This document shows positions 1 through 5,841 of a stretch of 6,680 nucleotides of DNA, piece after piece. The stretch covers positions 8,369 to 15,048 of the forward strand of contig DLIT01000123.1 in the NCBI GenBank assembly GCA_002483865.1, given 5' to 3'. A program made the position numbers and the translations under genes. The number at the start of each line of letters is the position of its first letter. Position 1 is the first letter of the stretch. This DNA is from Brevundimonas sp. UBA7635. GTDB taxonomy: Bacteria > Pseudomonadota > Alphaproteobacteria > Caulobacterales > Caulobacteraceae. The notes beneath the pieces are model-generated. The model searched no databases. It was not told where the DNA came from and saw only the letters and a list, made by a program, of their open reading frames with translations.

Positions 1-1
1 G

Positions 2-280
2 GCCATCGTCCGCGCCGCCGCCCTGGTGCAGTCCATGATCGGTGGTCGCGCTGCTCTCGAGATCTCGCCGGTGGCCGCCAGCGGCTCACAGACCAAGGCT
101 ATGGAAACCATCGCCGCTCTGGCGAATGCCCGCGAAGCTATCATCGCTGCCCACGCCGAAATGCAGAAAGATCACCGCCGCATGGGCTGGGGTGTCTATG
201 CAGCTGGCCCGATCGGCAAGCCGGCCGAGTGGGATGATCGGCCGATGGTCCGCCAGAACGACCATCTGCGCGTGGCATGA
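2..280 (+). CDS. C-terminal end of a hypothetical protein (5' truncated by the window)
   Basis: The frame is open from the first bases of the window to a TGA at 278-280, giving about 92 residues. The true start probably lies upstream; the GTG at 26 is only an internal candidate. The visible part begins with Ala-rich, probably helical sequence (about residues 1-62) and ends with a Gly/Pro/Trp-containing tail (GWGVYAAGPIGKPAEWDD, then RPMVRQNDHLRVA). Codon use has the G/C third positions of the neighbouring genes, which supports real coding. I recognise no catalytic motif, signal peptide or membrane segment, and I assign no function. The gene is followed by about 80 non-coding bases before the membrane-protein gene, so the two are probably not tightly coupled. 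Confidence 0.6.
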   Translation, partial: AIVRAAALVQSMIGGRAALEISPVAASGSQTKAMETIAALANAREAIIAAHAEMQKDHRRMGWGVYAAGPIGKPAEWDDRPMVRQNDHLRVA

Positions 281-341
281 AAAAGCCGTAACAACCGGCA
301 TTTCAACTTCGCATTTACGTAGTTGAGCCTATGTTCACCTT

Positions 342-358
342 CAATCCGAGTCGGATTG
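342..358. promoter_or_regulatory. 17-bp palindrome centred on a GANTC (CcrM) site, just before a start codon
   Basis: CAATCCGA-G-TCGGATTG is a perfect inverted repeat with 8-bp arms around a single base. Its centre (348-352) reads GAGTC, a GANTC site. It ends 3 bases before the GTG at 362, and its right arm contains the GGA that could serve as Shine-Dalgarno for that start. In Caulobacterales CcrM methylates GANTC, and GcrA acts at promoters carrying methylated GANTC. The site could therefore be a transcription-factor operator, a methylation-sensitive switch, or (with a 3-base loop) an mRNA hairpin hiding the ribosome-binding site. The palindrome is seen directly; its role is inferred. Confidence 0.5.
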
Positions 359-361
359 GGG

Positions 362-805
362 GTGAGCGTGTTCCAGACTGTTACTGGATATATTGGCGCC
401 GCAAGCATGATCGCGCTCGGCATTTTCGCTTTCACATTAGGTGGACGGCCAGAGCGTATCGGGGCCGGGGCCTATATCCTTGGATGGATAATAACCGTAG
501 CGCTAGGATACGCAGCCGACGTCGTGGGCGTTCAATGGGGAACGTTCGGGGTCGACGTTATTGTTCTGGCGGCTTTTGGTGCCCTCGTCTGGAAGGCACC
601 CCGTTCCTGGCCGGTGTGGGCCTGCGCCTTGCAACTTGTCGCTGTGGCTAGCCATATCATGTTGGTGGTGAAGTTGCCGACCCCTGTCTCAGCCTTTTAT
701 ACCGTTTTGAACCTCACCAGCTATGGCATCCTGATCGCCATTGCACTGGGGACCTTCTTCGCCTGGCAGACCCGCAAGGCGGTGGGCGACGCCTATGTCG
801 AATAG
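362..805 (+). CDS. Small multi-pass inner-membrane protein, function unknown
   Basis: From the GTG at 362 this encodes 147 residues, most of them in hydrophobic stretches at about residues 8-27, 34-53, 60-78, 84-104 and 112-135, giving four or five predicted membrane passes. A charged, presumably exposed tail (QTRKAVGDAYVE) follows. No signal peptide, enzymatic motif or known transporter signature is visible. The frame is open back to a TTG at 323, but that start has no ribosome-binding site and would put the palindrome inside the gene. GTG 362 has GGA six bases upstream and GTG 368 has a G-rich stretch upstream; the next choice is ATG 407. G+C is roughly 52-58% by hand count of sample lines, lower than in neighbouring genes. 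The S24 regulator follows on the same strand after 55 bases, so they may be co-transcribed. It does not look like a recognisable holin or toxin. Confidence 0.75.
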   Translation: MSVFQTVTGYIGAASMIALGIFAFTLGGRPERIGAGAYILGWIITVALGYAADVVGVQWGTFGVDVIVLAAFGALVWKAPRSWPVWACALQLVAVASHIMLVVKLPTPVSAFYTVLNLTSYGILIAIALGTFFAWQTRKAVGDAYVE

Positions 806-823
806 GTAGATATTCCTATCGTA

Positions 824-838
824 GTGAGGTAGCCTCAC
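824..838. promoter_or_regulatory. Short palindrome upstream of the S24 regulator, candidate operator
   Basis: GTGAGG-TAG-CCTCAC has perfect 6-bp arms around a 3-base spacer and ends 22 bases before the TTG start at 861. LexA/CI-like proteins bind as dimers to dyad operators and commonly repress their own gene, so this is a natural candidate for autoregulation. A shorter perfect palindrome, GGATATCC (850-857), lies between it and the start. The gap between the two genes is only 55 bases, so a promoter here would overlap the site. The repeat is seen directly; binding is inferred. Confidence 0.35.
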
Positions 839-860
839 GGTCGCCACACGGATATCCACC

Positions 861-1499
861 TTGCCCCTGTCCCATGACCATCTTTGGAAAGCGCTTGATG
901 CGCTGGCGGCGCGAGAGGGGCTATCGCCTTCGGGGCTGGCGCGACTGGCGGGGCTTGATCCGACCAGCTTCAACCCCTCCAAGCGATTTGGACCCGGCAC
1001 GCCGCCGCGACCCCGCTGGCCTTCTACCGAAAGCCTGAATCGTGTGCTGTCGGCGACCGGCCTTTCGCTTCAGGCCTTTGCCAATCTGGCCGAAGGTCGC
1101 CCGACGGCGGATACCGACACCATTCCCTTGCTGGGCCTGGCCCAGGCGGGCACGGACGGCTTCTTCGATGAAGCTGGCCTGCCGGTGGCCGAGGGCTGGG
1201 ACCAGACCACCCTGCCCCGCCCCTCTGAAACCTTGCTGAGCCTCCAGATCACCGGCGATTCGATGACGCCCCTTTATCGCGAAGGCGACCGCATTATTGT
1301 CGATCTGGGTGCCACCGATGTGCGCAAGGGCGACCGCGTGGTTGTGCGCACTACGGAGGGCGAGACCCTGGCCAAGGAAATCGCTTCCCTTTCGACCAAG
1401 GAGGTGACGCTGGTCTCGATCAATCCCGACTATCCACCACGGGTCCTGCCCAAGACCGAAGTTCAGTGGATGGCCCGCATCCTATGGGTCAGCCAGTAA
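861..1499 (+). CDS. LexA/CI-like transcriptional regulator with S24 peptidase domain
   Basis: This is a 212-residue protein. The N-terminal part (about residues 5-75) is a helix-turn-helix DNA-binding domain of the kind common in alphaproteobacterial S24 proteins (GLSPSGLARLAGLDPTSFN). After a linker comes a LexA/CI/UmuD-type domain. The nucleophile is Ser134 in GDSMTPLYREGD, the general base is Lys172 in GETLAKEI, and a candidate Ala96-Gly97 cleavage bond lies in LAQAGTDG. Ser-Lys spacing of 38 is close to LexA (37), so self-cleavage looks possible. The TTG start is forced: an in-frame TGA lies at 825-827, and no ATG, GTG or other TTG occurs in frame between it and 861. A weak GGA lies 8 bases upstream. 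Homologues of this layout are usually lone chromosomal regulators, so it need not mark a prophage. The trigger (RecA/DNA damage or other) and the regulon cannot be read from the sequence. It is not LexA itself, judging by its different HTH. Confidence 0.85.
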   Translation: MPLSHDHLWKALDALAAREGLSPSGLARLAGLDPTSFNPSKRFGPGTPPRPRWPSTESLNRVLSATGLSLQAFANLAEGRPTADTDTIPLLGLAQAGTDGFFDEAGLPVAEGWDQTTLPRPSETLLSLQITGDSMTPLYREGDRIIVDLGATDVRKGDRVVVRTTEGETLAKEIASLSTKEVTLVSINPDYPPRVLPKTEVQWMARILWVSQ

Positions 1500-1530
1500 A
1501 AAAGGCCGCCGTTCTGGCGACCTTCTTTAT
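1498..1530 (-). terminator. Intrinsic terminator of the SH3b gene, weakly bidirectional
   Basis: The stem is AAGG-C-CGCC (1502-1510) and GGCG-A-CCTT (1516-1524) around the loop GTTCT. Read on the plus strand it has a C-A mismatch. On the minus strand the same position is a G-U wobble, so the stem is continuous, and six A residues at 1498-1503 become a U-run. It therefore suits the convergent minus-strand SH3b gene ending at 1551. The weaker CTTTATT tract on the other side could also stop the S24 transcript, whose stop codon overlaps the element. Confidence 0.8.
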
Positions 1531-1550
1531 TCCTGGACGACAACGCTGCC

Positions 1551-2030
1551 TCAGTTCGGGGCCACATAGTGGGCGCTGACCCAGCCGCCCCCGGCGATCT
1601 GGACCCACTCACCCTGCGAGCCGATGGCCGTAAAGGGCTGGCCTGCCGACAGGCTGCCGGTCTGGCGATAGCTGGTGCCCGGACCCGTGCGGATGCGCAG
1701 GTTCGACGTGGCGCGGTAGTCACCGGCGGGCGCGTTGGCGATGGCGCGCGTCCGCTGCTGATTACAACCGATATAGGAACCGGCTGCGGCACCGGCACCG
1801 GCACCCACGACGGCCCCAAGGGCGCGCTCGTTCTTGGAAATCTGGCTACCGGCCAGACCACCGAGCACAGCACCGATTGCGGCACCAGCCTGCTGGCGAC
1901 CACCGGGCGCGTCACAGTTGGTAATACCATTGGCCTGGGGCATGGCGACGGCGCTCATCGGCACGGCGGATGCGCCCATGCTGGTCACCAGGGCGGCGGC
2001 AGCCAGACCGGCCATATAGATCTTGGACAT
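1551..2030 (-). CDS. Secreted glycine-zipper and bacterial SH3 domain protein
   Basis: This 159-residue protein begins with a signal peptide (hydrophobic core about residues 6-20, likely cut after ASA at 20-22), so it should be exported to the periplasm or outer membrane. Residues about 47-88 are a glycine zipper (GAAIGAVLGGLAGSQIS, then GAVVGAGAGAAAGSYIG), a membrane-associating motif. Residues about 105-158 form an SH3b domain (SNLRIRTGPGTSYRQ, GEWVQI, GGWVSAHYV), a fold often linked to binding peptidoglycan or envelope proteins. Cys39 and Cys89 flank the zipper and could form a disulfide. The ATG at 2030 has a good ribosome-binding site (GGAGAG, about 6 bases upstream). No lipobox is seen. 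The exact role is unknown; an envelope structural or stress role is plausible. It is transcribed alone: lysK's terminator lies upstream and its own downstream. Confidence 0.85.
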   Translation of the reverse strand: MSKIYMAGLAAAALVTSMGASAVPMSAVAMPQANGITNCDAPGGRQQAGAAIGAVLGGLAGSQISKNERALGAVVGAGAGAAAGSYIGCNQQRTRAIANAPAGDYRATSNLRIRTGPGTSYRQTGSLSAGQPFTAIGSQGEWVQIAGGGWVSAHYVAPN

Positions 2031-2076
2031 TGCTCTCTCCTGTCATCGAGATGTCGGATCAGACAATGCGCGGCCC

Positions 2077-2108
2077 AGCCTGAAGGCTCCCCAAGCCTGA
2101 TTGTCAGG
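2077..2108. promoter_or_regulatory. Cluster of short repeats in the SH3b gene's upstream region
   Basis: The 103 bases between lysK's terminator and the SH3b start must hold that gene's promoter, but I find no clear -35/-10 pair. They do contain a compact set of repeats: AGCCT-GA-AGGCT (2077-2088), a direct copy of AGCCTGA at 2077-2083 and 2094-2100, and CCTGA-TTG-TCAGG (2096-2108). These may be operator half-sites or chance in G+C-rich DNA. Only the repeats are certain. Confidence 0.25.
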
Positions 2109-2133
2109 ATTGGTTCATCTTGACTGCCGCCAC

Positions 2134-2163
2134 GAAAAAGCCGCCCGGTTTCCCGGACGGCTT
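2134..2163 (-). terminator. Intrinsic terminator of lysK
   Basis: The stem is AAGCCG-C-CCGG (2138-2148) and CCGG-A-CGGCTT (2153-2163) with the loop TTTC. On the minus strand the C/A position becomes a G-U pair, giving an unbroken 11-pair stem followed by a U-run (complement of A2135-2139). It lies 24 bases after the lysK stop codon and separates lysK from the SH3b gene. Direction is clear because the plus strand has neither a full stem nor a T-tract. Confidence 0.85.
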
Positions 2164-2187
2164 AATCCCTGACGATCGCGGGCCGGG

Positions 2188-3861
2188 TCAGGCCCTGGCC
2201 ATCACGCCACCCGCGCCTGCCTCCAGCAGGGCAATCGTTTGCTCCAGACCATAGATGGCCGCGAACGACCCGAAACGCGGGCCCTGCGAAGACCCCAGCA
2301 GGATCTCATACAGGGCTTGGAACCAGGCGCGCAGCGGCTCGAACTCGTGCGCCTTGCCCACGGCATAGACCTCGTTCTGGATCAGCTCGCCGTCCGTGGT
2401 GTCGGCCGGCAGGGCCTTCAGCCGCTCAGCCAGGTCCAGCAGCGCAGCCTTTTCCGAGTCGCTCGGCAGGCGATAGATCTTCGAGGGCTTCACGAAGTCC
2501 TCGTAGTAGTTCAACGCATAGCCCATCAGGCGATCCAGCATGGGCTCGCTCTCGGGCGTGGCGTCCGGCAGGTATTTGGCGAAATAGGCCCACAGCTGGT
2601 CCTTGGACGAGGCATTGGCCACGCCCACCAGGTTCAGCAGCAGGGCAAACGACACCGGGCTGGACACCTGCGGCGGGTTGCCCCCATGGATGTGCCAGAC
2701 GGCATTGTCCATCTGCTTGAGCGGTTCCTGGGTCTTGAACTGCTCGATGAAGGACAGATAGTCGTCCGTCGCGCGCGGAATGACGTTGAAGTGCAGGCTC
2801 TTGGCCGACTTGGGCGACTGGAACATGTACCAGGACAGGCTCTCGGGCGTGCCATAGCGCAGCCATTCGTCCATGGTCAGGCCATTGCCCTTGGACTTCG
2901 AGATCTTCTTGCCCTCAATGTCCAGGAACAGCTCGTAGTTGAAGCCTTCGGGCGGGGTGCCGCCCAGGGCACGACAGATCTTGCCGCTCTCGCGCACGCT
3001 CTCAATCAGGTCCTTGCCCGACATCTCATAATCGACGTCCAGCGCTGTCCAGCGCATGGCCCAGTCCGGCTTCCACTGCAGCTTGACATGGCCGCCCGTG
3101 ACCGGGACCTCGGTGCGACCACCGGCCGGGTCGTCAAAGACGATGGTGCCCTTCTCGACATTGCGTTCCAGCGTCGGCACCTGCAGCACATGGCCGGTGA
3201 TCGGGCTGACCGGCAGGAAGGGCGAATAGGTGGCGCGGCGCTCTTCGCCCAGGGTCGGCAGCATGATGCCCATGACCTTGTCGAACCGCTCCAGCAGGGT
3301 CAGCAGCGTCTCGTCAAAACGACCGGACCTGTAGGTCTCGGTCGAGGACATGAACTCATAGTCAAAACCGAAGCTGTCCAGGAAGGCGCGCAGGCGGGCA
3401 TTGTTGTGCGCGCCAAAGCTGTCATGGGTGCCGAACGGGTCGCGCACCTTGGTCAGCGGCAGGTTCAGGTCCTCGCGCAGCATTTCCGGGTTGGGAATGC
3501 CCTCGGGCACTTTGCGCAGCCCGTCCATGTCGTCGCTGAAGGCCACCAGGCGCGTCTGCCAGTGGTCGCCGGTCAGGGCGCGAAAGGCGTTGCGCACCAT
3601 GGTAGTCCGGGCCACCTCGCCAAAGGTCCCCATGTGCGGCAGGCCCGACGGGCCATAACCGGTTTCCAGGATCACCGGGCGAGCCAGGCCTTCAAACGTC
3701 GCCAGAGCCTCATCGGTCTTGCCCGCGTCGATCATCAGCTTGGCCGCATTGCGATCGGCATCCGACAACCGTTTTTTGAGCACGTGCGCCAAAAGGTTGC
3801 GCGCTTGCTCAAACGGCCACGAACGGGCCTCACGGGACAGGGATTCAAGGTTCTGTAGCAT
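2188..3861 (-). CDS. lysK: Lysyl-tRNA synthetase, class I
   Basis: This cytoplasmic enzyme charges tRNA-Lys with lysine using ATP. From the ATG at 3861 it is 557 residues. The class I nucleotide-binding signatures are present: a HIGH-like PHMG at residues 75-78 (within [13 protein letters not shown]) and KISKS at 319-323 followed by KGN. Conserved blocks between them include [10 protein letters not shown] (262-271) and [10 protein letters not shown] (279-288). The C-terminal third is helical, as expected for the anticodon-binding part. Most bacteria use an unrelated class II enzyme (LysS); the class I form is typical of archaea, many alphaproteobacteria and spirochaetes. The frame stays open to a GTG at 3903 (571 residues), but ATG 3861 gives the more natural N-terminus ([19 protein letters not shown]). 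Neither start has a strong ribosome-binding site. The Lrp-type gene lies 72 bases upstream on the same strand, so read-through is possible. Confidence 0.95.
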   Translation of the reverse strand: MLQNLESLSREARSWPFEQARNLLAHVLKKRLSDADRNAAKLMIDAGKTDEALATFEGLARPVILETGYGPSGLPHMGTFGEVARTTMVRNAFRALTGDHWQTRLVAFSDDMDGLRKVPEGIPNPEMLREDLNLPLTKVRDPFGTHDSFGAHNNARLRAFLDSFGFDYEFMSSTETYRSGRFDETLLTLLERFDKVMGIMLPTLGEERRATYSPFLPVSPITGHVLQVPTLERNVEKGTIVFDDPAGGRTEVPVTGGHVKLQWKPDWAMRWTALDVDYEMSGKDLIESVRESGKICRALGGTPPEGFNYELFLDIEGKKISKSKGNGLTMDEWLRYGTPESLSWYMFQSPKSAKSLHFNVIPRATDDYLSFIEQFKTQEPLKQMDNAVWHIHGGNPPQVSSPVSFALLLNLVGVANASSKDQLWAYFAKYLPDATPESEPMLDRLMGYALNYYEDFVKPSKIYRLPSDSEKAALLDLAERLKALPADTTDGELIQNEVYAVGKAHEFEPLRAWFQALYEILLGSSQGPRFGSFAAIYGLEQTIALLEAGAGGVMARA

Positions 3862-3870
3862 CCGGCGGGT

Positions 3871-3896
3871 TTGACGCCTTGTGCTGCAAGGGTCAA
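3871..3896 (-). other. Hairpin in the lrp-lysK gap, close to the lysK start
   Basis: TTGAC-g-CCTTG (3871-3881) pairs with CAAGG-GTCAA (3887-3896) around a 5-base loop: ten base pairs with one bulge. It ends nine bases before the lysK ATG on the minus strand. There is no U-run after it, so it is not a classical terminator. It could be a leader structure affecting lysK translation, a weak terminator of the Lrp gene, or an operator. The conserved elements of a T-box or lysine riboswitch are not visible, and the gap is too short for one. Confidence 0.3.
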
Positions 3897-3933
3897 CGGC
3901 CACCTGCGTCCGACCCGGCGGATTCTGCCCGTC

Positions 3934-4377
3934 CTATCGCGCTTTCAGCACGTTTCGGATCGCCAGGCTGGACTGGATGCGCGACACACCGGGCAGGCGC
4001 GACAGAACATCCTTGTGCAGTATCTCATAGGCCGCCATCGTGGGAGCCACCGCCCGCACGATATAGTCCGCCGCTCCCGCCATCAGGTAGCAGTCGCGGA
4101 TTTCGGGATAGTGGCGCACTGCCTCCTCGAACTTCCTCATCTGTTCATCCGTCTGTTTTTCCAGCGTGATCTGGACGAAGGCGACGATCCCCTCCTCCTC
4201 ATCGGCCCCCAGGATGGCGGTATAGCCCCTGATCACGCCGCGCGCCTCCAGCTGACGCACCCGCCGCAGGCAGGCCGAGGCCGAAAGCCCCACCTGTTCG
4301 GCCAGATCGGCGTTACTGATGCGCCCGTCAGCGCGCAGTTTCTGGACGATCCGGCGATCCACTTCATCCAGCAGCAT
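3934..4377 (-). CDS. Lrp/AsnC family transcriptional regulator, probable regulator of dadA
   Basis: This 147-residue protein has the standard Lrp layout. The N-terminal helix-turn-helix (about residues 5-48) includes DGRISNADLAEQVGLSASA and CLRRVRQLEARGVI. The C-terminal RAM effector-binding domain (about 62-142) includes the GAADYIVRAV strand-turn. Such proteins bind DNA as dimers or octamers and respond to amino acids. It is divergent from dadA, an arrangement that usually means the regulator controls that gene; in Pseudomonas aeruginosa the Lrp-type DadR activates dadAX in response to alanine. I chose the ATG at 4377 because AGGA lies 7 bases upstream and MLLDEVDRRIV matches typical family N-termini. 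An in-frame ATG at 4419 would add 14 residues but has a weaker ribosome-binding site. The effector is not visible in the sequence. Confidence 0.9.
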   Translation of the reverse strand: MLLDEVDRRIVQKLRADGRISNADLAEQVGLSASACLRRVRQLEARGVIRGYTAILGADEEEGIVAFVQITLEKQTDEQMRKFEEAVRHYPEIRDCYLMAGAADYIVRAVAPTMAAYEILHKDVLSRLPGVSRIQSSLAIRNVLKAR

Positions 4378-4441
4378 CACACTATCCTGTCGCGCGGGTG
4401 GCAGATAATTGCGGAACATCTACCATCACCGCACATTCATT

Positions 4442-4473
4442 CGCAATAAGACAGGAATGGCCTCATTTTTGCG
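4442..4473. promoter_or_regulatory. Inverted repeat in the lrp-dadA divergent region, candidate Lrp-type operator
   Basis: CGCAATAA (4442-4449) and TTTTTGCG (4466-4473) form an inverted repeat matching at 7 of 8 positions, with 16 bases between the arms. The A/T-containing arms stand out in G+C-rich DNA and lie between the two divergent starts. Lrp-type proteins bind imperfect, often A/T-rich dyads, so this is the best candidate site for the adjacent regulator. It overlaps the proposed dadA promoter. The repeat is seen; binding is inferred. Confidence 0.4.
4458..4472 (+). promoter_or_regulatory. Candidate sigma-54 (-24/-12) promoter for dadA
   Basis: TGGCCTCATTTTTGC fits the sigma-54 pattern TGGCAYR-N4-TTGC at its invariant positions: GG and GC are separated by exactly 10 bases, with TGGC and TTGC both intact. 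Positions 5 and 7 of the consensus (A and R) do not match. Transcription would start near 4484, giving a leader of about 46 bases. No activator site or enhancer-binding protein gene is seen in the window. I find no convincing sigma-70 alternative, but the motif is short enough to occur by chance. Confidence 0.3.
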
Positions 4474-4488
4474 CGTAGCTTGCCGCTG

Positions 4489-4509
4489 AAGGGAGGCCCA
4501 CATCGGGCC
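4489..4509 (+). other. Orphan Shine-Dalgarno-like sequence and small hairpin in the dadA leader
   Basis: AAGGGAGG (4489-4496) is a near-ideal ribosome-binding sequence but lies 33 bases before the dadA ATG, with no ATG, GTG or TTG at normal distance after it. dadA cannot start further upstream in frame because of a TAA at 4524-4526. The last GG of the sequence also begins a 5-bp stem, GGCCC-ACATC-GGGCC (4495-4509). The ATG itself is preceded only by the weak GTAAGAG. It could be a standby ribosome site, a remnant of a lost start, or chance. Confidence 0.3.
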
Positions 4510-4529
4510 CCATAGCGCGAGCGTAAGAG

Positions 4530-5783
4530 ATGCGTGTTCTGGTCCTTGGCGCAGGTGTCATCGGCACCACTACGGCCTGGTATCTGAACCAGGCGGGCCA
4601 CCAGGTGACGGTCGTGGATCGTTTGTCCGGTCCGGGCCTGGAAACCAGCTATGCCAATGCGGGCCAGGTCTCGCCCGGCTATTCAGCCCCCTGGGCTGCC
4701 CCCAACATCCCGACCAAGGCGATCAAGTGGCTTCTGATGAACCACCCGCCGCTGATCCTGCACGCCCGGCCGGACATGGCCATGATCCGCTGGACGCTGC
4801 AGATGCTGCGCAACTGCACCCCGGCACGCTATGCGGTGAACAAGGGGCGCATGGTGCGCCTGGCCGAATATGCCCGCGACGAGCTGGATCTGCTGCGCCA
4901 GAAGACCGGCATCCAGTATGACGGCCGCCAGCAGGGCACGCTCCAGCTCTTCCGCACTGAAAAGCAGCTTAAGGACGCCCACAAGGACGTCGAGGTGCTG
5001 AAATCCGAGGGCGTGGCCTTTGAGCTGCTGGACCCCGGGGGCTGCCGCCGGGTTGAGCCCGGCCTGGCCCATTCGGACGTGCCCTATGTCGGGGCCCTGC
5101 GCCTGCCCGGCGACGAGACCGGCGACTGCAAGATCTTCACCCAGGCCCTGGCCCGGATGGCCGAGGATGCCGGCGTCACCTTCCGCTGGAACGAGACGGT
5201 CCTGTCGGTCCAGAAGGACGCCAGCCAGGTCCAGGGCGTGGTCACCGACCGGGAAACCCTGACGGCAGACGCCTATGTCATGGCCCTCGGCTCCTGGTCG
5301 CCAGACATGGCCCGGGCGCTGGACCTGAAGCTGCCTATCTATCCGGTCAAGGGCTACTCCATCACGGCCAGCATCATCGACGAGGCCCGCGCCCCGGTCT
5401 CGACCGTCATGGATGAAAGCTACAAGGTCGCCATCACCCGCCTGGGCACCCGCATCCGGGTCGGCGGCATGGCCGAGCTGAACGGCTTCAACAAGGATCT
5501 GTCGCCGCGCCGCCGCGCCACCCTCAACTATTCGGTGGGCAGCCTGTTTCCGGGCGCGGGCGACCTGGAGACCGCCGAGTTCTGGTGCGGCCTGCGCCCC
5601 AATACGCCCGACGGCACCCCGATCGTCGGCGGCACCCGCTATTCCAACCTGTGGCTCAACACCGGCCATGGCACCCTGGGCTGGACCATGTCGTGCGGTT
5701 CCGCCGCCGTCATCACCGACCTGGTCAGCGGCAAGAAGCCGGCCATCGAGGTCCACGACCTGGGCCTGTCGCGCTACGCCTGA
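4530..5783 (+). CDS. dadA: D-amino acid dehydrogenase, small subunit (FAD-dependent)
   Basis: This membrane-associated flavoenzyme oxidises D-amino acids, chiefly D-alanine, to 2-oxo acids and ammonia, passing electrons to the respiratory chain. It has 417 residues and resembles E. coli DadA closely along its length, apart from a shorter C-terminus. The FAD-binding GAGVIG is at residues 7-12, with the acidic residue Asp30 ending the second strand. Family blocks follow: [14 protein letters not shown] (38-51), [68 protein letters not shown], and the second FAD-contacting segment [16 protein letters not shown] (376-391). The start is fixed by a TAA two codons upstream. A divergent Lrp-type gene probably regulates it. 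The alanine racemase gene (dadX), often next to dadA in other bacteria, is absent; queA follows instead. Confidence 0.95.
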   Translation: MRVLVLGAGVIGTTTAWYLNQAGHQVTVVDRLSGPGLETSYANAGQVSPGYSAPWAAPNIPTKAIKWLLMNHPPLILHARPDMAMIRWTLQMLRNCTPARYAVNKGRMVRLAEYARDELDLLRQKTGIQYDGRQQGTLQLFRTEKQLKDAHKDVEVLKSEGVAFELLDPGGCRRVEPGLAHSDVPYVGALRLPGDETGDCKIFTQALARMAEDAGVTFRWNETVLSVQKDASQVQGVVTDRETLTADAYVMALGSWSPDMARALDLKLPIYPVKGYSITASIIDEARAPVSTVMDESYKVAITRLGTRIRVGGMAELNGFNKDLSPRRRATLNYSVGSLFPGAGDLETAEFWCGLRPNTPDGTPIVGGTRYSNLWLNTGHGTLGWTMSCGSAAVITDLVSGKKPAIEVHDLGLSRYA

Positions 5784-5805
5784 TCGAAGGCCCCGACCTT
5801 CCGCT

Positions 5806-5838
5806 GCGTCATTCTCGCTCCCGTAGCGAGGATGACGC
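5806..5838. repeat. Long palindromic hairpin between dadA and queA
   Basis: GCGTCATTCTCGCT (5806-5819) pairs with AGCGAGGATGACGC (5825-5838) around the loop CCCGT. The 14-bp stem has 13 Watson-Crick pairs and one G-U on the plus strand. It starts 22 bases after the dadA stop. There is no T-run, so it is either a factor-independent-like stop without a U-tract, an mRNA 3'-end stabiliser, or one copy of a dispersed intergenic palindrome (REP-like). The GTCAT...ATGAC ends are typical of such alphaproteobacterial elements. No second copy is in this window. Confidence 0.6.
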
Positions 5839-5841
5839 CTG

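Noticed and set aside
281..304. Hairpin GCCG-N7-CGGC after the first gene as a terminator
   Set aside because: The stem has only four pairs before a mismatch, and no T-run follows, so it is too weak to annotate.
802..819. ATAGG-N8-CCTAT inverted repeat at the end of the membrane-protein gene
   Set aside because: The arms are five bases, overlap the stop codon and have no T-run, so this is likely chance. The dyad at 824-838 is the better candidate.
861..1499. The S24 regulator as evidence of a prophage
   Set aside because: No integrase, Cro, structural or lysis genes surround it, and proteins of this layout appear to be ordinary chromosomal regulators in alphaproteobacteria.
1569..2123. A 184-codon open frame on the plus strand over the SH3b gene
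   Set aside because: It is Gly/Thr-rich shadow coding with no ribosome-binding site. The minus-strand gene has a signal peptide, an SH3b domain, a good ribosome-binding site and a terminator.
2239..3858. A 539-codon open frame on the plus strand opposite lysK
   Set aside because: It is an antisense shadow of a high G+C gene: its composition is rich in Gln, Arg, His, Gly and Leu with no domain, while the minus strand encodes an unmistakable lysyl-tRNA synthetase.
3862..3903. GTG at 3903 as the lysK start
   Set aside because: It would add a 14-residue Arg/Thr-rich stretch and place the leader hairpin inside the gene, without a better ribosome-binding site than ATG 3861.
4683..5756. A 357-codon open frame on the minus strand opposite dadA
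   Set aside because: It has the same shadow pattern, with low-complexity Gly/Ala/Gln/Asp composition and no motif. dadA is clear on the plus strand.
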